DNA of 64,000 bases from Hexactinellida sp. DTS-2022 (Eukaryota; Porifera; Hexactinellida). Below, one piece after another: positions 11,346 through 22,263 of the stretch. The stretch spans positions 2,914,001 through 2,978,000 of the forward strand of contig JAPNXP010000012.1 of assembly GCA_028753945.1 (NCBI GenBank), written 5' to 3'. A program made the translations under genes and the position numbers. Positions within the stretch are counted from its first letter, which is position 1; each line of letters starts with the position of its first letter. The notes below the pieces were generated by a model that worked only from the letters and a program-made list of their open reading frames with translations, searched no databases and was not told the origin of the DNA.

Positions 11346-12232
11346 TCACGCGTCTCAGAATATCATGCAACAGGCCTTACTACTGAGTAGATTTTGCTGG
11401 ATCATGGATTACTTAAAGGCCGTTGATTTTTAGGTTATTTATAATTATCTCCATAACTAGTAATGATATACGTCATAAATGTACTATGACTATATAGGAA
11501 CTTGGTATCAAGGTATACATAGCATCCTTCAGAATTGTGCTATTTCACCATATGATGACGTAATCGCTATTTTGGGTGCGAAATATCGTGTCTTAATAAC
11601 CTGCTTTTACCATAGTTAAACGCGTTATAAATGTTCAAGATTGGAACATGATGATGCCCATGACGAGTTAATTAACTTTTGAGATAATGAGATAATTAGC
11701 TTAGAAAAATTATTTGCTAATTATCTCATTATTAGAAAAGTTAAGCATAAATGATGTATTATCAATGAATATGAAGTTACCTATTCCGGATAGATCAGAA
11801 CTCGCCCAGTTGACATAAAATTGATAGTCTTTGAGTTATGGTTCATTTTAGGAAATTTACATTTCCCTGGCAACCGAGGAATGTGTCAACATTCCATTTA
11901 TAATTCAATATATTTCTTTTAACTCGTCATGGGCATCATCATGTTCCAATCTTGAACATTTATAACGCGTTTAACTATGGTAAAAGCAGGTTATTAAAAC
12001 ACGATATTTCGCACCCAAAATAGCGATTACGTCATCATATGGTGAAATAGCACAATTCTGAAGGATGCTATGTATACCTTGATACCAAGTTCCTATATAG
12101 TCATAGTACATTTATGACGTATATCATTACTAGTTATGGAGATAATTATAAATAACCTATTTATCAATAACTTTAAGTAATCCATGGTTCGGAGTAGTAG
12201 TAAGGCCATATATAACGAAGGTCACGGCCTAA

Positions 12233-13497
12233 CTAAGTCAGTTTTTATCCGATTTTCTCCCTGTTTGGACCAATACTCATTATTTTCAAAGCTCTATCCA
12301 ATAAAAATCTAACCTCTAACAAAACACTAAAATATCTAGGTGAGGTAAGATTGTGAAATTGTACCTTTCACAAACATCGGAATCTGAGTTTGATCCTTTC
12401 GTTTTTGTTTGATCCTTGATCGGGAAATTCTCGTTGGTCAAGTTGGTGTTTGTATGCTTACTCAAAGGGGTACATGTAGTAAGTAATTCCAAAATTGTTG
12501 TATCTACTTCAGCCGCTTCTCTATTCAAATGGAGTTGAATATTAATAGTCGACTCCGCTTAATAGAGTCACTTCGGGACCACGGTAGTTTGACCATATTA
12601 ATGAATTCTCATTACAGCCTGGGCAGTTCCTTATAAAGGTGTTCCTTATCTTTTTAAAAACGTGTAAATTGTGAGTCAGGAAGAAAACGCTCTATTGATT
12701 GTATTTTTAACAGTCTTAGATTTTCCAACTTATCGTGCACTGGAAAACCAATTCGAAACTCAATTTCTCGTGTAGATACAATATTATTTTATTTTTCTTT
12801 CTTCAAAAATAATCTAAATTTTGGACTGATCAGAATATCGCTGGTTCCATTCCAGCTTTTATTCATCTACCTTAGAAGTACAGTCGACCCCACTTAATTA
12901 TTAGATCCACCGATTAATTAATAGATTTTTTACAGGATATATAGGACGGAATTACAGTTTGGCCTAAAATATTTCGGTTAGAGATTTCTCCGTTAAGAAT
13001 ATACATATACATATCAATTTTTATTTACTAAGATTAATTTTATAATAAGATTAATTCAATATTGTCAATATCCTCCTTCGAAATATAATCAATTATGTAA
13101 CGGGAAAGTTAGTTTAAAAAAAATCGCAGTAACGTCCTACAAAGGAATATTTATTGCCCAAGAATATAAGGAACTTTGAGGCTGAAATTGACAAAATAAA
13201 TAAGGAACTTCACTGTTACTTCAGCCTCAAGTTTGAATTAAGGTTCCTTATAAAACAAAATACGTGTATTCTGGATTAAAATGATCGCAATTATTATAAA
13301 AGTTAGATTTTGCAAATCTAGCCCATGAAACATCCATGTAATCCATGAGTACATAATCTAGTTTTTCTGTGTTTTTAAACTGTGTAAAAAGATTCAGTAA
13401 TTAATAATACAATTGTACAGTACACTAAAAGTGTACAATTGTATTATTATAATTAACGTGAAGCCTAGAATGATATAATTATCACAAATACCTACTA
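12233..13497. other. No gene recognised; decayed MITE-like sequence
   Basis: GTCGACYCCRCTTAAT words occur at 12549 and 12884, with AAGGAACTT words near 13165-13225, suggesting decayed TA-type MITEs. A short perfect palindrome is described separately. No coding signal. Confidence 0.4.
13403..13449. repeat. Short perfect hairpin
   Basis: AATAATACAATTGTAC pairs with GTACAATTGTATTATT across a loop of about 14 bases. Origin unknown. Confidence 0.6.
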
Positions 13498-14912
13498 CTG
13501 TATTTCTCGGTCAATTATCCGATTCGGGCAACCAATTATCCGATTGGGTCAACCAATTATCCGATTCGGGCAACCAATTATCCGATTCGAGCAACCAATT
13601 ATCCGATTCAAGCAATCAACAATTATAGTGATATATTTGATATAATAGTGATAATGAATGCAGTTAATTAATATAGGATAAAGTGATTTATTGGATATAT
13701 ATATTGGATAATGTAGCTACTAGAGATTTTCAAGGCGTATTGCTCTCGGAACTGTTGCTGTCAATACATGGTAGAACGAATTCAGGCAAGTTGCTGGAGT
13801 AATTTGAGCCAAAGCATTTGGGCATAATTGCAATAGTTTATCTCTCCTTGCACTTACCATAGTTTGGCCCTCAATTGGTATAATTGGTCCTTGAGCGCTG
13901 AGAGTTCGTTTTATATAGGATTTTAGACTTTGGAAGCACAACTCAATCGGATTCAACTCGCAACTGTATGGAGGGAGGCGTTTCAATTCGATGTGTGAAG
14001 GGATAGAAGCTTCAAGTCTATTTTCAATCCCACGGTGACAAGGAGCGTTGTCAAGTACGATAAATGCCGTGTCAACTGAGCTACTTGGTTCCAATGCCAA
14101 ACCAAACGAGAGATGGACTCCGAACGGTATATAAGCCAAATCCACACTCGTCAACGTAACAGAATCTTGCTCCTATTTCATGCTGTTCTTGCAACCATAG
14201 AGCATGAGTTCTTCTACAATCTTTGTTTGCCGGTGAATTACGTACACTCGGAAGTAATTCAAGTTTTTTTACTGTAATTAAGCATCCTTCAAGACACCGA
14301 GCGATCGTAGATATCGAAACAGTTATCCCTCGTTCGAGAATTAGTTTATTTCTCATCTCGGAAAAGTGTGATATCGGGACGGGCTTCAATGGAAATTAAG
14401 AGAAGACTTTTCGAATCCTCGTCCAACTTTTTTCCTCTTGGACCACCGCGAAGTTTGGTAGAATATTGTCTGGTGCTACAAATTCTGTAAGCGGTATCCT
14501 TCTTAACGCCAAACAATCTGGTCATCTGTTTATAGGTTACTCCCGACTCGTGGGCACCGATAAGTCTTTGCCGTAATTCATTTGAAATTGCTCTCCCACC
14601 TCGTGAAATAGCAACTGTAGATGATGTGGCAGAGTGTTGTCCTGCATCGTATGAACTCGAAGCCATAATTTATAATGAATATTGAATATTTAGGAATATA
14701 TTTATTTCGTATTACTTTGTTTTATACATATCAACCCAGTATCCTAAATAGATAAACCAATGAAAATCAAAAGTAATTCCGATCGGATAATTGGTTGACC
14801 CAATCGGATAATTGGTTGCCCGAATCGGATAATTGGTTGACCCAATCGGATAATTGGTTGCCCGAATCGGATAATTGGTTGCCCGAATCGGATAATTGAC
14901 CGAGAAATACAG
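13498..14912 (-). mobile_element. Tc1/IS630-type element with tandem-repeat inverted ends
   Basis: The termini CTGTATTTCTCGGTCAATTA and its complement are bounded by TA (13496-13497, 14913-14914). Just inside are arrays of a 20-base unit, about CAACCAATTATCCGATTCGG: five copies at the left (13510-13615) and six inverted copies at the right (14780-14900). Tandem arrays are unusual for Tc1/mariner ends. The element holds one damaged transposase on the minus strand. Confidence 0.85.
13720..14666 (-). pseudogene. Tc1/IS630 DDE transposase, frameshifted and internally deleted
   Basis: The gene starts at ATG 14666. A paired helix-turn-helix (AISNELRQRLIGAHESGVTY, VKKDTAYRIC) is followed by a shift near 14370, where ITL continues as SEMRNKL in another frame. 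The first catalytic part is CYVDECGFG (about 14165). A second shift near 14150 leads to VLDNAPCH and LPPYSCELNPIE. Asp and Glu there are 35 residues apart (a DD35E spacing by my count). Only about 36 residues separate VDECGF and VLDN, where about 85 are normal, so part of the core is missing. Non-functional. Confidence 0.8.
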
Positions 14913-15038
14913 TAGTTCAGTTAGTTTATATTTGACGCCTAGTTTGCTGGGCTTTCATGAAACAGAAGCTTATAGAACTCAAGTGGTATTACTGCAGTAT
15001 TATTACAATATTGTAAACTGAGTAGATTAGCGGGTTGT

Positions 15039-15263
15039 TCTGTCACTGGGAAATTGGTCCATGAAAATAATGGTCGGTTGACCAATATTTCATGGAAAGC
15101 TGGTCCTATAGGACCATATTTCAATGGAATATTGGACCCATGGTGGGACCAAAATTTCAGGGTCGGTCAATTTTCCTTGGAATATTGGTCCGCCGGTGAA
15201 TTTTACCCGAAAAAATTGGTCCGGGGGACCAATATTTTCGGAGAAATTTTTTCCAGTGACAGA
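15039..15263. mobile_element. Element rich in GGTCC/GGACC words with inverted ends
   Basis: The ends are TCTGTCACTGG and CCAGTGACAGA. The interior is a chain of degenerate inverted words such as TTGGTCC and GGACCAATATT with CATGGAA between them. The same texture is found at 46331-46620 and 47400-47505. Confidence 0.6.
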
Positions 15264-16136
15264 CCCATTCTCCTGGACACATTTCTAGAGGCTCGAATGT
15301 CTTAAAATTTAGCACGCTCGCTACGCTCGGTCAATTTTCATCGACAACATACATATTAATACCGAATGTCTCGAATAATCGCTCCCCCTATTTAGTACCA
15401 CTGCCCAAAGTAAACACCTTTTTCGAACTTATGCCCTACCAACTTTAATAAGTAATTGTGACAACGTGGAATTCTCGAAAGCTTATACATTTTTTCGTCC
15501 CAAATGGCGAAAAAAACAATAATCGCATATAAATACGCTAAATGAAATACTTTTTATTACTAAATACCAGTGCTCGACTAAATGAAATTTTGATGGTGGC
15601 TAATTAAGCCACCAGCTCACTTTTTCTGGTGGCAAAAGAATAAACAACTGCCGGTTTAACAAACCACTGATGACTTGACAAAGTTCTGATGCTGTAAAAC
15701 AGTGGTACTTAACCGGTGAGGAATTACCCACTAGTGGGGAATTGAGGGTCCTCAGGTGGGGAATGGAGCTTCAGGCTAAAAAGTTTACAAATCATTAACA
15801 GTAGTTTGGAATATTTTCTTGGAATTCAACCTGTTCAATTATTGTATTAAATTATACTTGTACTTATTTAAGATTTCTAGGTTGAACTCGTACGTATATT
15901 AAACAGGTGTTCACTGCTTCCAGACCATACCTGCAGTGTTGTCCAGACAAATTCTGGACTTCTAGAGGGTTCGAGCGCCCAAAAAATTTCGCACGCTCGC
16001 TACGCTCGCCCCTTATTCATTATAAACATTGACACGAGAAATAGTTTGAGATTCCCTTGACATATCAAATATTAAAAAACAAAATGCTCAATCAAAATTT
16101 AGTGTGGAAATCACGAATCAATATGATTCTATACGA

Positions 16137-16188
16137 ATTTGAGCACCTCTGGGAACTCCGTGCGAACGGAGTTATCTGGGGTGCTCAA
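16137..16188. repeat. Hairpin with TTTGAGCACC arms
   Basis: TTTGAGCACCTCTGGGAACT is followed after a short gap by an imperfect inverted copy ending GGGGTGCTCAAA, with an inner CTCCGTGCGAACGGAG stem. It lies in the inner hAT-type element and may be the end of a small repeat. Confidence 0.5.
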
Positions 16189-16299
16189 ATCCATATAGAA
16201 TCAAATTCAAATATCGCCTTGACTTGTTTAGAAAATTTATATTGCCCTTTTCAAGAAAAAGCCTTGGCAAAGGCATAACACGCTGTTCTGCTGGTCCGG

Positions 16300-16500
16300 T
16301 TATGGTCGGACTCAGGGTTTCATCTAGGCGTACGCGACGCGCCTCCAGGCGCGTGATTTTGAAAGGAAATTTTTCTAGGCGCGCGAAATCGAGAGATCTC
16401 CCATAGACGTAATACAAATTGAGTATTTTAGGCGCCTGTGAGCGAGCTGAAACTTAATCTAGGGGCGTTGAAAATTTTGCGTGGATGAAAGCCTGGTCGG
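16300..16500 (-). repeat. Dispersed repeat with GGCGC-rich words (uninterrupted copy)
   Basis: The complement of this stretch matches 33585-33728 joined to about 34133-34175: ATTAAGTTTSAGCTCGCTCA, GCGCCTAAAATACTCAATTT, then GGCGCGTCGCG. Here the sequence is continuous, while the copy at 33.6-34.2 kb contains an extra piece of about 400 bases. Confidence 0.65.
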
Positions 16501-16626
16501 ACTAGTTTTCATTTGCTGTAACTATGTTATATTATAGGATGGTCTAGTTTGGCTGGACTACAGAAAATCTTTGGCCGGAGAATTTCCAAAGACTTAGTTT
16601 CCCTTGTGGGAAAAATGCTCAATGAA

Positions 16627-16797
16627 CATATAGCAGGGCTGTAAATAAATAATTTATCTTTTCTTAAATCAAATCATTTGAGATTTCATATAATTTCAAA
16701 TCAAATCATTTGCCACTCAATATTCCCGTGAATCAATTCAAATTAAATCAAATATTTGAAATATTTGGCTTGATTTACAAGTTACAACCCTGATATA
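16627..16797. mobile_element. MITE with CAGGGCTGTAA ends
   Basis: CAGGGCTGTAA (left) and TTACAACCCTG (right) are inverted, and the interior repeats AAATCAAATCATTTG words. Similar AATCAAATCATTTGA-rich sequence occurs near 18760-18790, 19230-19310 and 35340-35535. Confidence 0.55.
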
Positions 16798-16923
16798 TAG
16801 TTATGTATTTATAAGTGTCACTAGACCAGAGGCGGCGCGAGGGTGGGGCCTGTGCCCCACCTAAATTAAGTGTGCCACTGCACTGGACTAAAAACAATAA
16901 TATTAAAAGGTATATTATTAAGT

Positions 16924-17326
16924 AGGGCTGAAACGAATATTCGAAATGTAACGAACGAACCTTTTTCTAAACGAACGAATATTCGAATATTCGTTCGTTT
17001 GGATGACTAAGCATTAAATCGATTTCTAGAGACAAAATACATTGGAAAATAGGTTTTTGATAATGTTATAATGGTATAATAATAGTTACAAAGTGTATTA
17101 TACACAAGTTAACTAATAATCAGCTAGTTTAAGTGGGAATTTATATTTACGATATCTCTAAGCTATACAATAGTCTTGTTGTTGTTCGAAATTAGTCAAC
17201 GAATATCCGCTTTAATCTAATATTCGTCCAAACGAATATTCGTTTTGTAACGAATATTCGTTTGCAAACGAACGAATATTCGTTCAATCATTTCGAACGA
17301 ATATTCGGTATATTCGTTTCAGCCCT
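16924..17326. mobile_element. 403-bp inverted-repeat element with CGAATATTCG words
   Basis: The termini AGGGCTGAAACGAATATTCG and the complement ending CGTTTCAGCCCT are flanked by the 10-base repeat ATTATTAAGT (16914-16923, 17327-17336). The interior has many palindromic CGAATATTCG motifs. No coding capacity. The long duplication argues against hAT (8); the class is uncertain. Confidence 0.75.
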
Positions 17327-17640
17327 ATTATTAAGTGTACCCATAAAGTATATGAGCACCATTTACTTCTCAAATTAAGTTCATATTTAGGTGGGGAATT
17401 TAGTATCCAGGTATTCCAAAGTGGGACATGGCAGAGAAAAGGTTAAGAACCACTGCTGTAAAACAACACTAATGTTAATTATACTAATGATGCAACGAAA
17501 AATATAATCTACACAAAGTCAAATTATTCACAATTTATGGTAGATTAGTTAAGCCACCAAAGGCAAAATTTGGTGGCTTAAATAAGATTTTTGGTGGCTA
17601 GCGCCACCAAACCACCTAATTTTCGAGCACTGCTAAATAC

Positions 17641-18289
17641 AGATCTTTGTCACTGTCAGAAGTGATATACTAAGTTTGTGGAGTCCAGGAGACTAAATAC
17701 GTATCTGAACGGGAAGATCATGGGTAAAATTCCCAACGGTGGGAGCAGGGAATTATGCAGGAGCGCGAGACGCTCCTTTTGGAGTATGATATTTTGGAAA
17801 GTAGGAGCGTGAAAATTTGGAATCCTCTCCTGTACCGTAACATTAATTTGTGGTTTAGGGGTATGAAAATTTGATCAGACCAGGATTAGGAGCGTATTTA
17901 CAAAGGGCTGTATAATACACTGGGTGGGAGGTATAAATTGGGTGTGGATTTGTACACGTGTATCATTACCGTTAACACCATTTACAGTTTACGTGCAAAC
18001 TTTCAGATATTTTCACAATTTTAGGAACGTATCTAACCCGTTTTTAGCTTCTTAACAATTCCAAATTATTTCCTAAATATAACGGGGATTCCCTGGATTT
18101 TAATTGCTAAATAAATTCTAAGTTCCTCTTGAACTATTATGTGATAAATATTTCCATCAAGAATAACATTATTTGTACATACAATGCTTATTTATCAAGG
18201 GAAATATAAGCAAATATGATTTCAAAAATCCTTGGAGATTCGATGAAGTCCCTAAAGTCTCTGGATAGTTAGTAAGTATGACAAGTTAA
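17641..18289. other. No gene recognised
   Basis: AT-rich sequence with a few inverted fragments (GGAGCGCGAGACGCTCC near 17760). Nothing coding or clearly mobile. Confidence 0.4.
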
Positions 18290-18730
18290 TGGCAGAGTGG
18301 ACGGTTTCCAAATGTGATTATTGGCATATTGGGGTAACTTTTGGCATCTGCCAACAAGTTTAGGAATTACTCGAAATTACTCACTCAGTTTACTCGGAAT
18401 TACTCACTTTCATACTTCTCGGAATTACTCACACCTCGACAAGTTATGACGTCATTGTCACATTTCTAGAATTTTACAGAACATGTACATTAATGATGCG
18501 GATACGTTGGTCACACCAGGTTGCCAATATGATTACTCATTGTCCCATGATGACGTATTCACTAATTCCAAATTGTTAAATTTGACCATTTTGGCCTATT
18601 TAAGCTTTATAATCAATGTTAGACTTGTATAAACCACACATCAACCGCAAAGCGGTTGGTATGTGGTAGAGTTCTGCCGCGAAGCGCGCTAGTAAATAGT
18701 TTATTGTACTGTGAAAGGTAAGCCTTGTAC
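18290..18730 (-). repeat. Dispersed repeat, copy 1 (uninterrupted)
   Basis: Its complement matches 45840-46253 joined to 47613-47650. Shared words include AACTTGTTGGC, GTTACCCC, TGACGTCATAACTTG, TGTACATGTTCT, TAAATTTGAC and a hairpin around ACCGCAAAGCGGT. Because this copy is continuous at GTTACCCCAATATGCC, it serves as an empty-site control for the insertion at 46254. Confidence 0.7.
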
Positions 18731-18808
18731 GCAAATGTAATGTACTCAAGGGCTTTGCATAAATCATTTTGATGATTTTTTTCAAATCAAATCAATGAAT
18801 TATGATTG

Positions 18809-18883
18809 ATACGTGATTTGATAAAAGTATTCGATATTTATGGTAAATCACGGTGAATATCGAATAATTTTATCAAATCACGT
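18809..18883. repeat. Near-perfect hairpin, about 33-base arms
   Basis: ACGTGATTTGATAAAAGTAT and its inverted copy frame a short loop near 18846. No flanking duplication recognised. Confidence 0.55.
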
Positions 18884-19359
18884 TTTACAGGGTCGGTATA
18901 TATATAATTATACTCAGGTAGTTGAGTGGAGTCGAAAGAGGGGTCACTCGATTGGGTAAGGACATAATTGGAGAATGGAATTTTTGACACATTCCTGGTA
19001 CATTCCCGCGTTGCTATGTAAAAATTCTTTCAAATATGGTCATGTGATATATCAAAACTATCAGACGTGTTAACTTTGACGAGCTGTCATGGCCGATATA
19101 GACACTCTTTCAATTGTCTCAATATCCAAAAATTTTCGCACTACATCAAAGTACATGTGTACAAATTTTGGTGCTTTTATTAAAAAAATGAACAATCATT
19201 TGAAATTTATGGTTATGCCGCTGGACTACAATTAATGATTTGATGATTAATTTTTTCGATCTAATTTTTTGAATGATTTGATTTTTTTATTCAAATCATT
19301 TTTCTGCTCTATATTGTATTACTAATCTATATTTATGTTTTATGTTCTTCCGGGGAGTG

Positions 19360-19738
19360 AAGTGTTCCCCCTAAGCCTTTTGACCGGCCGGCTGGCCGGT
19401 CAAAACGCCAATTTAATCACCCAGCGGCAGGTCAAATAGACTGCAGTCGCTCTTAATTACTTCCAAAATGTCTTTTTCACCCCTCAAAATCGAAAGCAAG
19501 ACAATTTACCGGGATGGGGGATTGGTTCCTATTTAATTTGAAGTTTGCGGGTAGTATGTAAGCATAGTAAAAGCACGCCTTTTAGAGTTTACCGTGAGAG
19601 TGTCATATATTTTATTCATGTGTTGAAATAGTCTCGTATTCTCCAGCCGTTTATTGTCCTTTTTGAAATTTATCAGTCGATGAAGCTGGCACGAGGCCGG
19701 TCGAATGAGACCCATAACTTGGCTTAGGGGGAACACTG
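19360..19738. mobile_element. Probable hAT-type MITE, decayed
   Basis: AAGTGTTCCCCCTAAGCC at the left and GGCTTAGGGGGAACACTG at the right are inverted. The left terminal base seems changed from the canonical C. The flanking 8 bases do not match. Inner GACCGGCC words near both ends suggest further inverted structure. Confidence 0.6.
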
Positions 19739-19922
19739 GTTATCATAGTATGAGCACGATAAATACAATAGCGGGTCTATGTACATTTTATCATTTCCAC
19801 TTCACCCCCTATTGAAACTACAATCAATGAGCTAAATCGAAACCAAAGTTGAACCAGATCACTTGACCAGGAACAACCCAATACCAATAGTATTAGATTG
19901 ATCCGGTTTAAGGGGTGAAATA

Positions 19923-20462
19923 CACTAGACGGCCAAAATTATTTGAACAACAATAATTGTATTCGTACATTCAAGCTTCTACTAGCAGCATAATACCATT
20001 TGTAGATACTTCAACATGGATATTAACATGAAACGATTTGTTAACAAAAAATACAATAACATTTTTTATTTATTTAGAAATTTGTGGAGGTCTGAAACTC
20101 ATTAGTTTTTTAATTATATAATTGAAAATATTATTTCTGAACATTTTAAAGCATTTGGAATATTGAATTCTGATTTCAGGTTTGAATATTGCATGGTCGA
20201 ATTACTCTAGATGGGTAATTCTATCTATTACGGTTAATTTCCACTGAGATACTTCCACATTACCTTTTGTGCATAAGTGGCACTTTGGCATGAACACTTA
20301 TTCCACTTCATGGTTTTTGGATAAAAATTACTTTAAATCACAATGATATGATACTTATTAGTATAAGAAGATATTTAAAGTCAATTCAGAGTAGTTTAAT
20401 TAGCCTACACAAAGTATATTGTGTAAAACTCCTGTTGTTCAAATACTTTTGGTGGCTTAGTG
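19923..20462. mobile_element. Tc1/mariner-type MITE, 540 bp
   Basis: CACTAGACGGCCAAAATTAT at the left and an inverted, slightly diverged copy (CAAATACTTTTGGTGGCTTAGTG) at the right are each bounded by TA (19921-19922, 20463-20464). No transposase. Single related ends (ACTCCCTNSCCAAAAGTATT) occur at 20488 and 40455. Confidence 0.6.
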
Positions 20463-20978
20463 TATATACTTACGTTAGTTACGTATACACTCCCTACCAA
20501 AAGTATTCGTACACCAAAATTCCTATTGGAAATAGTAATATATAAGTATACCCATAGCCTACTCTATATATGGCCTGACAGTAGATATACCAGGGATGCA
20601 CAAGAAGATGGGAAATTTTAATTTTTTAATGTTTTATATATTGAACTACTAAGTTCTTTATGGGTCTCTAGGTCGTAAACGTAACTCAGCCGTGCTAGCC
20701 CGTAATTAATATTTGCTGTAATGAGAAGGGTGATTGGATTTTCATAATTTAATAGTAATAATAAACACAAACAGTACAATTTCTAATATGAATATACAGT
20801 AAATACTACACAATTATTTGCTTTCTTTCCTCTCTCCTCTTTCTCTCTCTGGCTCTAGCAGTGATACACGACACGACACACTTAACTACATAATAAAAAT
20901 AAGAATAAACAGAGTAATACAAATCATGGTAAATACAAATAAGTAGACACATAATTAAGATAATTTCTTTAATTTACG

Positions 20979-21900
20979 CTATTCTATACTTTTTGAAAGA
21001 ACCAGCGAGTTATAATTCTTAACTTTGTTTGCAAGAAAGCAATTCGCTTCGGTAAAGACTAGCTTCGATAAGATGTTCCAACTAAACACACCACAACTAA
21101 TACAAGTAGACTTCCAAATACTTGGATCACGATTATCACTATCTTCCAAATACAACAACGTGAGTTCAACTAGTATTTTTCTAGAAGGTCCACTTACAAG
21201 CTTCGCCAACAGTTCTTTATAGTTTTCGATGGACTAAAGGTATTCCATAAAACAAGAATGGATTTCAAAACTGGCTCAGATGGATATTTAAGTCCGCCAC
21301 GGTCCGTTAGCTGCAGAAGTTTATACTGAGAGTCCAAGTTTAAATAAAGGAGCAATTATTTATCAAGTGTGAGCATATGTAGACAGACATGACACGGTTT
21401 TGTTCGTTCAGGTACTGATGGACAGAATAGCCTGCAATATGCAATATGCAATAAAGGCTAATGGATGAATCAACTGTGAACCACAATCAATTAATTGTTG
21501 ATAGGTCATGATCTCATCAAGAAATGGCGGACAAGAAAATGACTTGACAAATGACTGAATAGATTGAAAGGAAGTGTCTTGTTGGTCAGTAAATATGTTT
21601 GATTATGCTAGAAAGTGTTCCAAGGGATCCGTCTGTATAAAGGAGGACAACACATATGTAAAGCCACAAGTTTGAGTCAAATGGTTGGTAATTTGTGGTA
21701 AGCCAATACAAGCATGTCTAAAACTGGTGTATGTTTGTATACTCAGTTTGCCAATTTTTCTGGTAAAGTTTGCCAAGCATCTTACCAAGAACTACATAAG
21801 TCAAAAATAGAAATCGCTCGTCATTAAAAGTCAAAGGTTTCGAGAAATTATCGTTCAAACGTATTCCTTTAAATGGTGTGTAATGTTGAATAATTTCCAA
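20979..21900 (-). pseudogene. P-element-like (THAP9-type) transposase relic
   Basis: Three minus-strand pieces in different frames look like the C-terminal half of a P-type transposase. 21718-21900 includes GIRLNDNFSKPLTF. 21603-21788 reads TYTSFRHACIGLPQITNHL, then GFTYVLSSFIQTDPLEHFLA, recalling the family's segment ending in (Q)DPLE-FFG. 20979-21209 has CISCGVFSWNILSKLVF, like the family's C-terminal CxxCG segment. Several stops and shifts lie between them. No inverted repeats found. Assignment is by recognition of short motifs only. Confidence 0.45.
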
Positions 21901-21964
21901 ACAGTAAGAAGGGTATCAACAAACTCCGGAGTATTCTTTCTATATTCTGGATAGTTAGCGCAGA

Positions 21965-22184
21965 TCTATATATTAAAAGAGGAATGTTTTGTGTGTTTGT
22001 TTGTATGTTTGTCCAGAGATTCTTTTCTTTAGCCCCTTATTAATACACTGTACTATTATGTTTTAATTCGAATTTAGAAGAAATTCTTAAAAATATCCAG
22101 GATGGCCTTGCGATGACAGGCTCCAGAAAGTTGTTATATTAGATACGATGCTGATTTTTTTCTCGTTTAGCTTATATGTCGATC
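21965..22184 (+). mobile_element. Helitron-like 5' end, copy 1
   Basis: TCTATATATTAAAAGAGGAA, preceded by A and followed by GTTTGTTTGTATGTTTGTCC, matches two other copies (60130 plus, 49997 minus). A 5'-TC terminus after A is the Helitron pattern. The 3' end was not identified here. Confidence 0.5.
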
Positions 22185-22263
22185 TATGCTACCAGGGGTT
22201 TATCTAAGATTTTCTTGGCTGGGACTTTATTATGGAGGTTGAAATTTTGAGGCACCCTAGAGG

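Larger units (their letters stand above)
4820..11372 (+). mobile_element. Ginger-like cut-and-paste transposon (6553 bp)
   Basis: The terminal inverted repeats start TGTTGCATGATATTCTGAG (4820) and end with the complement finishing at 11372. They fit the TGTNR terminus known for Ginger elements. The target duplication GGCC is at 4816-4819 and 11373-11376. The inverted-repeat similarity runs at least 130 bases inward and carries repeated GAGACGC words. At the right end the subterminal block is tandemly duplicated (about 11045-11200 and 11200-11345). The element carries a multi-exon integrase/OTU gene on the plus strand (5118-about 9151), then non-coding sequence with two small TA-flanked MITEs. 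Confidence 0.85.
4796..12227. mobile_element. Palindromic foldback element, split by the Ginger-like transposon
   Basis: The original element is 4796-4819 plus about 11377-12227 (roughly 875 bases). It begins CCGTGACCTTCGTTATAT and ends with the inverted copy ATATAACGAAGGTCACGG. The arms are long and nearly perfect: 11377-11668 pairs with 11915-12205. Between them lies an AT-rich spacer (about 11669-11914), with inner inverted words at 11680-11740. The host duplication CCTAA sits at 4791-4795 and at 12228-12232. No coding capacity is seen. The Ginger-like element lies in the left arm, 24 bases from the terminus. Confidence 0.85.
15700..17455. mobile_element. Inner hAT-type element (1756 bp including nested insertions)
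   Basis: The termini CAGTGGTACTTAACC and GGTTAAGAACCACTG carry a perfect 8-base duplication, CTGTAAAA (15692-15699, 17456-17463). GGTGGGGAAT words near both ends are shared. No transposase recognised. A 403-base element and other repeat fragments lie within. Confidence 0.88.
15568..17632. mobile_element. Outer hAT-type element (2065 bp including nested insertions)
   Basis: The termini CAGTGCTCG and CGAGCACTG are flanked by a perfect 8-base duplication, CTAAATAC (15560-15567, 17633-17640), as expected for hAT. The next bases inward at both ends repeat GGTGGC/GCCACC words. No transposase. It contains a second hAT-type element. Confidence 0.88.
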
